Shown: positions 1-6,306, numbered from the stretch's first letter. The stretch is 11,042 bases of DNA from JAEDES01 sp964616405 (GCA_964616405.1 CAZTRE010000039.1:1-11042), one strand, 5' to 3'. Notes: generated by a model from the letters alone, not told the origin. Numbers and translations: made by a program.

Positions 1-560
1 TAGTAGTAACAATGATAATAGGTTATGCTTATTTTTCTAAAAATATCGAAATTAAGGGGACTGCCAAGGCGCAAGGAAGTTTTGATTTAACTTATACTTG
101 TGTTTCTAAAACGAGCTGTGGGACATGTGAGGTAAAGGAAAATACGATAACTACAACAAGTAATTTTGAGCAACCGGGCGATAATGCAATATTCGATATT
201 ACAATAACTAATAATGGGACAATACCAGCGGTTTTAAAAACAGTTAGTTCACCAAATAATTATGATTTAGATAAAATAAACAACGGTGAATTGGCAGCCG
301 GTGATTCTATATATTTAGATGAATCTACTTTTTTAGGAGCACAATATGTAATTTTTCTTGATGAAACAAATTATGTTTGCGGTGATTCTGCAGTAAAAGC
401 GGCAAATATTACTATTCAGCCAGGCGAATCACTTCGTGTTTCAGTTGATCATGCGTGGGTAGATTCAGCTCTACTTAATATGGAACAACCAAAATTACCT
501 GAGGGTGGTGCAACTATGGAATATAACGTGACTTTAGGTTTTGGACAAATTAATAGCTAA
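1..560 (+). CDS. Small exported TasA/camelysin-like protein, paralog A (5'-truncated by window edge)
   Basis: The reading frame is open from the first complete codon (position 3), so the gene starts upstream; the ATG at 12 lies inside the signal segment (V-V-T-M-I-I-G-Y-A) and is not the real start, as the alignment with the paralog at 782 shows. The visible part has the end of a hydrophobic export signal, then KNIEIKGTAKAQGSFDL, which resembles the SipW-dependent signal and mature start of TasA/CalY proteins. A beta-rich domain follows with TITNNGTIPAVLK, QPGE and a C-terminal MEYNVTLGF strand. Cysteines include a SCGTC cluster near the N-terminus and one later, so disulfides are possible. 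There is no LPxTG anchor: LPEGG sits near the end without a hydrophobic tail. The role is unknown; an extracellular fibre or matrix component is an inference. No sipW signal peptidase gene is in the window. Confidence 0.72.
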   Translation, partial: VVTMIIGYAYFSKNIEIKGTAKAQGSFDLTYTCVSKTSCGTCEVKENTITTTSNFEQPGDNAIFDITITNNGTIPAVLKTVSSPNNYDLDKINNGELAAGDSIYLDESTFLGAQYVIFLDETNYVCGDSAVKAANITIQPGESLRVSVDHAWVDSALLNMEQPKLPEGGATMEYNVTLGFGQINS

Positions 561-584
561 AAAATAAAATTATACGAAGACTAG

Positions 585-617
585 AAATTCAAACAAAAAT
601 ATTTGTTTGAATTTTTT
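585..617 (+). terminator. Intrinsic terminator after paralog A
   Basis: A perfect 13-bp stem (585-597 with 602-614), a 4-nt AATA loop and a T run reaching 617. It lies 25 bases after the stop codon and should isolate paralog A from paralog B, so B needs its own promoter. The A/T-rich stem could also work on the other strand. Confidence 0.85.
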
Positions 618-671
618 GCGTTTATGGATAGTTATGAGAATACATTCTTTTATTGTCTACTTTAAACTTAC

Positions 672-687
672 CACTACAAATGTAGTG
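672..687. promoter_or_regulatory. 16-bp inverted repeat upstream of the poly-G promoter (operator-like)
   Basis: CACTACA (672-678), AA, TGTAGTG (681-687) is a perfect 7-bp inverted repeat centred about 39 bp upstream of the -35 box at 718. There is no T run after it, so it is not a terminator. It could bind a dimeric regulator; no partner is identified. Confidence 0.4.
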
Positions 688-717
688 TAAAGAGCTGACA
701 AATCCTCCGCCCGCCAC

Positions 718-746
718 TTGACGTGGGGGGGGGGGAATGTTATCAT
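718..746 (+). promoter_or_regulatory. Sigma-A promoter of paralog B with poly-G spacer
   Basis: TTGACG (718-723) and TATCAT (741-746) each match the sigma-A consensus at five of six positions and are separated by exactly 17 bp, the optimum. Eleven of the 17 spacer bases are an uninterrupted G run. Transcription would start near 753, giving a short leader before the AGAAAGG ribosome binding site at 765-771. No other good promoter is visible between the upstream terminator and the gene. Gain or loss of G residues would move the spacing away from or back to 17 bp. Confidence 0.75.
725..735 (+). repeat. G11 homopolymer in promoter spacer
   Basis: Eleven consecutive G residues, a mononucleotide repeat prone to replication slippage and very unexpected in this AT-rich sequence. 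A C-rich stretch just upstream (704-715) could partly pair with it. The length is read from the assembly and may vary among cells or be miscounted. Confidence 0.85.
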
Positions 747-781
747 AAAAATGTAATAAAACTAAGAAAGGTATGATAAAA

Positions 782-1402
782 ATGAATAAGAAAAAAGGAA
801 TAATAATTGGAGTATTTTCCCTAGTAATAACTATGGTAGTAGGTTATGCTTTATTTGGTAAAAATATTGAAATTAAAGGAACAGCGACAGCATCAGGAAA
901 TTTTGATTTAAGCTATATTTGTAACGTAGAAGGAAATGGTGGAACCGGCTCTTATGAAATAGTAGATAATAAAATAACAACAACAAGTACTCTAACAAAA
1001 CCAACTGATAGTGTAACATATACTATTACAATAACAAATAACGGAACAATTCCAGCTGTATTAAAGACAATTGCGTCATCTAATAATGTATCAAGAGATG
1101 ATTTTAATGTTCCAGGAGATTCTGCATATTTAGATAAGGCAACTATGCTTGTGGCAGGTTATGAGCTTTGTAAATTACAAGCTGATGGGAATACGTGTAT
1201 AGGAAGTTATTCTGACGCAACAAGTGGTGATAGTGCGATAGCAGCTCAAAATATCACTTTACAACCAGGAGAAAAAATGTTAGTTAGCGTTATGCATGCG
1301 TGGGGAGATTCTGGCGATTTAGGAGTGGAACAACCTAAACTACCTGATGGTGGTGCAACTATGGAATATAATGTGACATTAGGTTTTGAACAAGCCCAAT
1401 AA
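782..1402 (+). CDS. Small exported TasA/camelysin-like protein, paralog B
   Basis: A 206-residue protein paralogous to the gene at 1-560. I start it at the ATG at 782 because AGAAAGG (765-771) is 10 bases away; the in-frame ATG at 773 would be only one base from it. Residues 2-5 are basic (NKKK), residues 6-25 hydrophobic, then GYALFGKNIEIKGTATASG, like SipW-type signals of TasA/CalY proteins. The mature part is beta-rich, with TITITNNGTIPAVLK near residues 78-92, a two-cysteine segment (ELCKLQADGNTCIG), QPGE, and the C-terminal MEYNVTLGF strand shared with paralog A. There is no sortase motif or second membrane segment, so it is probably released or assembled outside the cell. Expression is probably set by the G11 promoter. 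Export is well supported; family placement is moderate; function is inference. Confidence 0.78.
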   Translation: MNKKKGIIIGVFSLVITMVVGYALFGKNIEIKGTATASGNFDLSYICNVEGNGGTGSYEIVDNKITTTSTLTKPTDSVTYTITITNNGTIPAVLKTIASSNNVSRDDFNVPGDSAYLDKATMLVAGYELCKLQADGNTCIGSYSDATSGDSAIAAQNITLQPGEKMLVSVMHAWGDSGDLGVEQPKLPDGGATMEYNVTLGFEQAQ

Positions 1403-1432
1403 TAGTGTGGGGATTTTATTTATTTTTTAAAC

Positions 1433-1463
1433 AGAAGAGAGATGTTATTGTCTTTCTTTTTTT
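1433..1463 (+). terminator. Probable weak terminator after paralog B
   Basis: AGAAGAGAGAT (1433-1443) can pair with 1450-1460 through A-U, G-C and several G-U pairs, with a 6-nt loop, followed by T residues to 1463. The G-U content makes it weaker than the terminator at 585, so read-through into yqeY is possible. Confidence 0.45.
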
Positions 1464-1472
1464 GTGTATTAA

Positions 1473-1501
1473 TTGAATATTGTGAAAAAATATTTTATAA
1501 T
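1473..1501 (+). promoter_or_regulatory. Sigma-A promoter of yqeY and possibly the downstream cluster
   Basis: TTGAAT (1473-1478), a 17-bp spacer and a perfect TATAAT (1496-1501). The expected start near 1508 gives a very short leader, with AGAGGAGA (1508-1515) as ribosome binding site for the ATG at 1523. Confidence 0.8.
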
Positions 1502-1522
1502 AGAGACAGAGGAGATGAAATT

Positions 1523-1960
1523 ATGGTAGAAAAGTTAAAACAAGATATGATTGATGCCATGAAGAATAAAGAAAAAGAACGTTTAACTGTAATTAGAATG
1601 GTTAAAGCAGCTATGGATCAAGAACATATTGATCGTAAAAAAGAGATTAATGATGATTTATTAATTGATGTTGTAAATAAGCAAATTAAGATGAGAAAAG
1701 ATGCAATTGTTGAATTTGAAAAAGCGGGACGTAGTGATTTGATTCAAAAAAATCAAAGTGAAATTGATATGCTTATGGCTTATTTACCTGAACAACTATC
1801 TTTAGAGGAAGTTGTTAAGATTATAGATGAGATTTTTGCGGAAGTTAAACCTGAAAGTCAAAAAGATATGGGTAAAGTTATGAAAGAAGCTACTGCTAGA
1901 TTAAAGGGTAAAACTGATATGAAAGAAGTTAGTAATATTATAAAAGAAAAGTTACAATAA
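1523..1960 (+). CDS. yqeY: GatB/YqeY-domain protein
   Basis: A 145-residue protein, close to the B. subtilis YqeY length (148). The frame is open from 1442, but ATG 1523 is chosen because AGAGGAGA lies 7 bases upstream and the family starts at this point; the upstream part covers the promoter. Family features are the N-terminal helix with KLKQDMIDAMKNKEKERLTV, IRMVKAA, the QIKMRKDAI segment, LMAYLPEQLS, and a C-terminal helical domain with DMGKVMKEATARLKGKTDM. This C-terminal part resembles the tail domain of the amidotransferase subunit GatB, which contacts tRNA. The cellular role of free-standing YqeY is not established. It heads the conserved cluster, as in B. subtilis. Confidence 0.93.
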   Translation: MVEKLKQDMIDAMKNKEKERLTVIRMVKAAMDQEHIDRKKEINDDLLIDVVNKQIKMRKDAIVEFEKAGRSDLIQKNQSEIDMLMAYLPEQLSLEEVVKIIDEIFAEVKPESQKDMGKVMKEATARLKGKTDMKEVSNIIKEKLQ

Positions 1961-1975
1961 TTTTTCTTTTTTTTT
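1942..1975 (+). terminator. Possible weak terminator at the 3' end of yqeY
   Basis: AAAAGAAAA (1942-1950) can pair perfectly with TTTTCTTTT (1962-1970), with an 11-nt loop and five further T. The stem has only one G-C pair, so it would be inefficient. It overlaps the yqeY stop codon. If used, it would partly separate yqeY from yqfC. Confidence 0.3.
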
Positions 1976-2008
1976 GAATTTGTTCATATACTTTTATAGG
2001 TGAAGTTT

Positions 2009-2248
2009 ATGTTGAGAAAAGTATATGAATATATAAAAGATGATGAGTTTAGATATACTATTTATAATGATAGAATTCATATCGTTAACTATGAAAATAT
2101 TAATTCTTTAAATAGCGAAGAAGTTTTTATTAGATATGGTAATAAGAGAATTAAAGTTAAGGGTAGAGGTTTAGTCTTAAATAAACTTTTAGATAGAGAA
2201 GCTTTAATAATTGGGGAGGTTTCTAATATAGAGGTTATATATGAATAA
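2009..2248 (+). CDS. yqfC: YabP/YqfC-family sporulation protein
   Basis: A 79-residue beta-rich protein of the YabP/YqfC type, recognised from the pattern YNDRIHIVNYENI, VFIRYGNKRIKVKGRGLVL and ALIIGEVSNIEVIYE and from its position directly before yqfD. The ATG at 2009 is used because AGGTGA (1998-2003) is well spaced; the in-frame GTG at 2000 overlaps that site. In B. subtilis yqfC is transcribed in the mother cell under sigma-E and is needed for normal sporulation. CATATACT at 1985-1992 loosely resembles a sigma-E -10 element, but I see no convincing -35, so this is only suggestive. The 3' end overlaps yqfD by 8 bases, which points to translational coupling. Confidence 0.78.
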   Translation: MLRKVYEYIKDDEFRYTIYNDRIHIVNYENINSLNSEEVFIRYGNKRIKVKGRGLVLNKLLDREALIIGEVSNIEVIYE

Positions 2249-3410
2249 GTATAATCTTCGTATTACGGGAAAAAATCCTGATTATTTTTTAGGAAAGATT
2301 ATTTCTTCAAGAATTAATATTTATGATATGAGTAAGAAATATAAAGAATTATTTATTACTGTTGATGATGATGGCTACAAAAAAATTAGTAAATTCAAGA
2401 CTAGTTATGAGATTGAGGTTATTGGTGTTAGTGGGGTACTTAAGATAAAAGAGGTATTTAATCGATATTTTTTCTTTATCTTATTTTTTTGTTTTGGGAT
2501 TGTGTTGAATATATTTTTAAGTAAAATTATTTTTAATGTTGAGGTAGTACATTCAAATAGTTATATAAAGGAACTAGTTTATAATGAGCTGGCTGATGCG
2601 GGAATTAAGAAGTTTAAATTTAAAGTATCGTATGATAAGAAAGAGAAAATAGTTCATGATATTTTGGCTAAAAATAGAGATTATTTGGAGTGGTTGGAAA
2701 TAGAAGAAGTAGGGACTAAATATATGGTGTATACACAGCAGAGAAAGAAAAATAAAAAGGTAGAAGAGTGTAGTAATAGGCATATTGTAGCCAAAAAAAG
2801 TGCAACTATTCTAGATATAAAAGCAATTGAAGGAGAAGTGTTAAAGAAAAAATTAGATTATGTTGAAGTTGGAGAGATCCTTATTAGTGGGCTGATTCAT
2901 AATAAAGAGGATATTATGGCAAATAAATGTGCCGTAGGTCAGGTATTTGGAGAAGTGTGGTATAAGGCTTATGTTGAATTGCCAATAAAATATCATGAAG
3001 AAAATGTTACCGGAAAAAGTATTTATAATTTAGAGTTTAATTTTTTGAATAAGAAAAAGTTATTATTTAATAAATATAGTACTTATAAAAAGAAAGATTT
3101 GTTTGTTTTGAAAAATGATGTTTTACCTATTAGTCTTGAGATAGGTAAATATATGGAAACAGATGTTATCAATTATACTTACACATTAGAAAATTGTGAA
3201 AGTAAAGCCTTAGAAATTGCAGAAGATAGAGTCAAGAGGAAGTTTAAAGAGGGAGAACGGGTTCTTTCAAAAAAAGTTTTGAAAAAAGAGATAAAAAATA
3301 GTAAAATAGTAGTAGAAGTATTTCTTAAGGTTAGAGAAGATATTACTGATTATAGAGAAATAACAGATGAAGAAATATCTAATCAAGAGAAAACTGAGGA
3401 TGGTGGTTAG
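2241..3410 (+). CDS. yqfD: Sporulation protein YqfD
   Basis: A 389-residue protein, near the B. subtilis YqfD length (398). It has an N-terminal soluble part (residues 1-75), one clear membrane segment around residues 76-96 (FFFILFFCFGIVLNIFL), then a long charged, probably extracytoplasmic part including IEGEVLKKKLDYVEVGEILISG and a lysine/glutamate-rich tail. The layout and adjacency to yqfC fit the YqfD family, required for efficient sporulation in B. subtilis and made in the mother cell. GAGG (2231-2234) lies 6 bases before the ATG. The gene starts inside yqfC and ends 2 bases before the next gene. Its presence suggests the organism keeps at least part of the endospore programme. Confidence 0.87.
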   Translation: MNKYNLRITGKNPDYFLGKIISSRINIYDMSKKYKELFITVDDDGYKKISKFKTSYEIEVIGVSGVLKIKEVFNRYFFFILFFCFGIVLNIFLSKIIFNVEVVHSNSYIKELVYNELADAGIKKFKFKVSYDKKEKIVHDILAKNRDYLEWLEIEEVGTKYMVYTQQRKKNKKVEECSNRHIVAKKSATILDIKAIEGEVLKKKLDYVEVGEILISGLIHNKEDIMANKCAVGQVFGEVWYKAYVELPIKYHEENVTGKSIYNLEFNFLNKKKLLFNKYSTYKKKDLFVLKNDVLPISLEIGKYMETDVINYTYTLENCESKALEIAEDRVKRKFKEGERVLSKKVLKKEIKNSKIVVEVFLKVREDITDYREITDEEISNQEKTEDGG

Positions 3411-3412
3411 TT

Positions 3413-4012
3413 TTGTTAGGAAGACTTACAAATACAATTCAGGGTGTAGTTAACTTTACTTGGCCAACAATTATTATTTCAGTAGTTGTGTTAGTGTCAC
3501 TAAGGGTTTGTTATTTAGCTAAAAATAGACAAAAATTAGTTTTATATAAGGAATTATTGGGCCTTAGTTTTGTAATTTATGCATTATGTTTATTCCAAGT
3601 GGTTACTTTTCAAGATAATGTGACATGGTCATCAAATAATTTTATTCCTTTTAGAGAGATATTTAGATATAATATAGGCAGTACTTTGTTTGTGAAAAAC
3701 GTTTTAGGAAATATGTTGATGTTTTTGCCTTATGGATTTTTTGTAAGTTTATATTTGAAAAATAAGAAACCTTCATTAACTTTGATTTTGACATTGGTCG
3801 CATCTTTTTCAATAGAGCTCGTTCAAATGGTGATTGGAAGAGTATTTGATATTGATGATATTTTGCTTAATTTATTAGGCGGATATTTAGGATATTTGAT
3901 TTATTATGGTTTTTGTAAGTTATATGATAAGATTCCAGAAGCATTGAAAAGTGAGAAATTTTTAAATGTAATTGCGGCTATTGTATTAATTGGAATTATT
4001 ACGGTTTTGTAG
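3413..4012 (+). CDS. VanZ-family membrane protein
   Basis: A 199-residue, mostly hydrophobic protein starting at TTG 3413, with a GGTGG-type ribosome binding site at the end of yqfD. About five membrane segments are visible (around 18-36, 48-65, 97-115, 121-142 and 183-198, with a further hydrophobic stretch 150-166). VanZ-like signatures are NNFIPFREI (75-83), NVLGNMLMFLPYGF (96-109), SIELVQM (133-139) and FDIDDILLNLLGGYLGY (145-161). VanZ of enterococci gives low-level teicoplanin resistance; the function of most chromosomal homologs is unknown, so no resistance is inferred. It occupies the interval between yqfD and ybeY where B. subtilis has phoH and pgpH. Confidence 0.88.
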   Translation: MLGRLTNTIQGVVNFTWPTIIISVVVLVSLRVCYLAKNRQKLVLYKELLGLSFVIYALCLFQVVTFQDNVTWSSNNFIPFREIFRYNIGSTLFVKNVLGNMLMFLPYGFFVSLYLKNKKPSLTLILTLVASFSIELVQMVIGRVFDIDDILLNLLGGYLGYLIYYGFCKLYDKIPEALKSEKFLNVIAAIVLIGIITVL

Positions 4013-4022
4013 GAGGAATTTA

Positions 4023-4475
4023 ATGAATAAAATAGAAGTATTTAAACAAGTAGATGAAGAAATAGCAGAACTTAAAACTGTAGAGAAAGTTTTGGAAAGT
4101 GCAATAAAGAAAGAAAAATTAGATAATGTGTCATTTAATTTAATTGTTGTTGATAATAAATATATTCATGAGTTGAACAAAACTTATCGAGGAATTGATA
4201 GAGAAACTGATGTAATTACATTTGCTTTAGAAGATGATGATAGTTTGGTTTTACCAGAAGAAGTGGGTAGAAATTTAGGAGATATTTATATTTCTATTGA
4301 TAGAGCAAAAGAGCAAGCAGAAGAATATGGTCATGATTTACTTCGAGAACTTTCTTTTTTGGCAGTACATGGTTTTTATCATTTGCTTGGATATGATCAT
4401 ATGAGCCCTGATGAGGAAGAAGTGATGTTTAAAAAGCAAGAGGAGGTACTTGAAGATTATGGCATTACAAGATAA
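4023..4475 (+). CDS. ybeY: Endoribonuclease / rRNA maturation factor YbeY
   Basis: A 150-residue protein with the family metal site HGFYHLLGYDH (H116, H120, H126) and the conserved LNKTYRGIDRETDVITF block containing R56. YbeY is a zinc-dependent endoribonuclease family involved in 16S rRNA 3'-end maturation and ribosome quality control. ATG 4023 is chosen because AGGAGG (4011-4016) is 6 bases upstream; the open frame reaches back to 3990 inside the VanZ gene, but that extension is not family-like. It overlaps the start of dgkA by 17 bases, as in a tightly coupled operon. Confidence 0.95.
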   Translation: MNKIEVFKQVDEEIAELKTVEKVLESAIKKEKLDNVSFNLIVVDNKYIHELNKTYRGIDRETDVITFALEDDDSLVLPEEVGRNLGDIYISIDRAKEQAEEYGHDLLRELSFLAVHGFYHLLGYDHMSPDEEEVMFKKQEEVLEDYGITR

Positions 4476-4887
4476 GACGAAAAATCAAAAAGATTTTTCT
4501 TATACAAATAAGTTTGATGTTAAAAGATTGGGACGTAGTTTTAAAGCGGCAGTTTCTGGCGTCAAGGGAACTTATAGGAAAGAACAAAATATTAAGATTC
4601 ATACAATCGTTGCACTTTTAGTTGTATTGTTTGGATTTTTGTTAAAAATAAGTTATGCAGAGTGGTTAGCGTGTTTATTATTAATTGGATTTGTACTTAT
4701 GGCCGAATTTTTTAATACCGCGATTGAGTATGTAGTGGATTTAGCATCTCCTGATATTCATCCTTTAGCAAAGGCAGCTAAAGATACAGCTAGTGCTGGA
4801 GTATTAATGATGGCTATATTGTCGGCTATTGTGGGTCTTTTAATATTTGTGCCAAAGATTATAGAAGTTATTGGAGGATTAATTTAG
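4459..4887 (+). CDS. dgkA: DgkA-family kinase (undecaprenol kinase type)
   Basis: A 142-residue integral membrane protein with three predicted membrane helices (around 49-63, 68-86 and 112-132) and the family signature EFFNTAIEYVVDL (83-95) followed by AKAAKDTASAGV. In Gram-positive bacteria this family phosphorylates undecaprenol with ATP, feeding the lipid carrier pool for cell-wall synthesis, rather than diacylglycerol. The start is ambiguous: ATG 4459 is 12 bases from AGGAGG (4441-4446), while TTG 4450 is only 3 bases away; I prefer the ATG. It overlaps the end of ybeY and stops directly before cdd. Confidence 0.93.
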   Translation: MALQDKTKNQKDFSYTNKFDVKRLGRSFKAAVSGVKGTYRKEQNIKIHTIVALLVVLFGFLLKISYAEWLACLLLIGFVLMAEFFNTAIEYVVDLASPDIHPLAKAAKDTASAGVLMMAILSAIVGLLIFVPKIIEVIGGLI

Positions 4888-5274
4888 ATGAAAGAAAAGT
4901 TATTGGAGTTACATAAAAATAGTTATAGTCCTTATTCTAATTTTGCTGTTTCAGCGGTATTAGTTATGGATGATGGTCGTGAATTTAATGGAGTTAATGT
5001 AGAGAATGCTAGTTATGGAGCTTGTATTTGTGCAGAAAGATCAGCTATTTTAGGTGCAGTTAGTGCTGGATACAAAAAAGGACAATTTAAGGAATTAAAT
5101 TTAATGGTTTCGTCTGGAGAAATTGGATGGCCTTGTTTTGCTTGTCGCCAAGTAATGAGTGAATTTTTTGCAAAAGATGCAATTGTTAGAGCATGGTCAA
5201 CAACAGGAGAATACGAAGAACGTACAATTGGTGAGTTATGTCCATATCCATTTGATAGTGAGGATTTGAAATAA
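4888..5274 (+). CDS. cdd: Cytidine deaminase
   Basis: A 128-residue homotetrameric-type cytidine deaminase of the nucleoside salvage pathway (cytidine/deoxycytidine to uridine/deoxyuridine plus ammonia). Visible are SPYSNF near residue 14, NVENASYGACICAERSA with zinc ligand C48 and catalytic E50, and PCFACRQ with zinc ligands C83 and C86. The residue after the first cysteine of that motif is F, where many homologs have G; I do not know whether it matters. The C-terminal ELCPYPF is also typical. The ATG directly follows the dgkA stop, with GGAGG at 4873-4877. The stop shares a base with the era start (TAATG). Confidence 0.96.
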   Translation: MKEKLLELHKNSYSPYSNFAVSAVLVMDDGREFNGVNVENASYGACICAERSAILGAVSAGYKKGQFKELNLMVSSGEIGWPCFACRQVMSEFFAKDAIVRAWSTTGEYEERTIGELCPYPFDSEDLK

Positions 5275-6164
5275 TGAAGTGTGGTTTTGTTAGTTTAGTA
5301 GGTAGACCAAATGTTGGGAAAAGTACATTATTAAATAGTTTGCTGGGCATGAAGTTAGCGATTACTTCCAATGTTAGTGGAACTACTCGTAATGTTATTC
5401 AAGGAATTTATAATGATGATGATGCCCAAATAGTTTTTGTAGATACTCCAGGTATTCATAAGCCAACTCATAAATTGGGAAGTTTAATGAATAAAAAAGC
5501 GTATAATAATACTGAGGGTGTAGATGTCATATTATTTCTAATTGATATTTCAAAAGGATTTGGACGAGGAGATCAATTTATTTTAGATAAGATTAAAGAT
5601 AAGGGAGTACCTGTGTTCTTACTGCTTAATAAAATTGATCAAGTTAAAAATAAAGAGAATTTACTTAATGAAATTAATAAATTAAAGGAGTTATATGATT
5701 TTGCAGAGATTATTCCTATCTCAGCCATGAAGAAGGATAATATCGATGTTCTTATTAATTGCATAAAGAAGTATCTAGATGAAAGTGAAGCAATTTATTC
5801 GGAAGATGATTTAACTAATGTGTCAACTAGATTTATTATGGCAGAGTTCTTAAGAGAAAAAATTTTAGAATTAACGCATGATGAAGTTCCACATACGGTT
5901 ACTTGTTACGTGGAAAATTATGAAGAAGATGAAGATGTTGTTCATATTCAAATATTAGTAGTAGTTGATCGAGATAATATTAAGAAGATTATTATTGGTA
6001 AAGGTGGATCAATGCTTAAAGAAATAGGTACAAGAGCAAGACATGATATGGAAGAATTTTTAGGTAAGAAAGTATTTTTAGAGACTTATGTTAAGACATT
6101 AAAAAATTGGCGAGATCAAGAAAAATATTTTTTAGAACTTGGTTTGAAAGATGAAGATGAGTAG
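5274..6164 (+). CDS. era: GTPase Era
   Basis: A 296-residue protein with a complete GTPase domain: G1 GRPNVGKS (10-17), switch TT (37-38), G3 DTPG (57-60), G4 NKID (119-122) and G5 SAM (150-152). A C-terminal KH domain follows, with IIIGKGGSMLKEIG (239-252). Era binds the 3' end of 16S rRNA and acts in 30S subunit assembly, which fits its neighbour ybeY in 16S maturation. The length matches the family (about 300). The start codon overlaps the cdd stop by one base; GTGAGG (5258-5263) is the likely ribosome binding site. Followed after 52 bases by a small yqzL-like gene. Confidence 0.97.
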   Translation: MKCGFVSLVGRPNVGKSTLLNSLLGMKLAITSNVSGTTRNVIQGIYNDDDAQIVFVDTPGIHKPTHKLGSLMNKKAYNNTEGVDVILFLIDISKGFGRGDQFILDKIKDKGVPVFLLLNKIDQVKNKENLLNEINKLKELYDFAEIIPISAMKKDNIDVLINCIKKYLDESEAIYSEDDLTNVSTRFIMAEFLREKILELTHDEVPHTVTCYVENYEEDEDVVHIQILVVVDRDNIKKIIIGKGGSMLKEIGTRARHDMEEFLGKKVFLETYVKTLKNWRDQEKYFLELGLKDEDE

Positions 6165-6185
6165 AAATTGTATAAAATAAAGTAT

Positions 6186-6215
6186 AAATCACCACTATAT
6201 TAATAGAGGTGATTT
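6186..6215 (+). promoter_or_regulatory. 30-nt palindrome enclosing the yqzL ribosome binding site
   Basis: AAATCACC (6186-6193) pairs perfectly with GGTGATTT (6208-6215); inside, CTAT (6195-6198) pairs with ATAG (6203-6206) around an ATTA loop, with only one A-A mismatch between the two helices. The AGAGGTG ribosome binding sequence and the base before the yqzL ATG (6217) lie in or next to the 3' arm, so folding would hide the site. There is no long T run after it, so termination is less likely than translational control or RNA processing/stability. Confidence 0.6.
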
Positions 6216-6216
6216 T

Positions 6217-6306
6217 ATGACTTATGATGTTTTATGGAAACTATTTATTAAGACTGGAGATATTAAATATTATAATTTGTTACAAGCATTAAAAAGGCGT
6301 GATTAA
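6217..6306 (+). CDS. yqzL: YqzL-like small protein
   Basis: A 29-residue protein: MTYDVLWKLFIKTGDIKYYN then LLQALKRRD. It fits the YqzL family, a conserved tiny protein of unknown function found between era and recO in Bacillus: W-K-x-F-x-x-T-G-(N/D)-I-x-x-Y-x-x, then a short helix. Its ribosome binding sequence AGAGGTG (6205-6211) lies in the 3' arm of a hairpin. The stop codon is directly followed by the recO ATG with no gap, so its translation may bring ribosomes to recO. Position and motif both support it although it is short. Confidence 0.82.
   Translation: MTYDVLWKLFIKTGDIKYYNLLQALKRRD

Noticed and set aside
490..520. LPEGG/LPDGG near the C-termini of the two exported proteins as a sortase signal
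   Set aside because: No hydrophobic segment or basic tail follows; only about 16 residues remain and they form a beta strand.
1442..1522. N-terminal extension of yqeY from 1442
   Set aside because: It covers the TTGAAT/TATAAT promoter and a terminator T run, and the family start at 1523 has a good ribosome binding site.
2574..2783. Minus-strand open frame of 69 codons inside yqfD
   Set aside because: It lies fully within a well-supported gene, has a composition typical of the reverse complement of AT-rich coding DNA, and shows no ribosome binding site.
5186..5371. Minus-strand open frame of 61 codons across the cdd-era junction
   Set aside because: Antisense to two conserved genes and without family features.
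6144..6176. TTGAAA and TATAAA at the end of era as a promoter for yqzL-recO
   Set aside because: The spacing of 21 bp is poor and the -35 is inside the era coding region; a weak promoter cannot be excluded.
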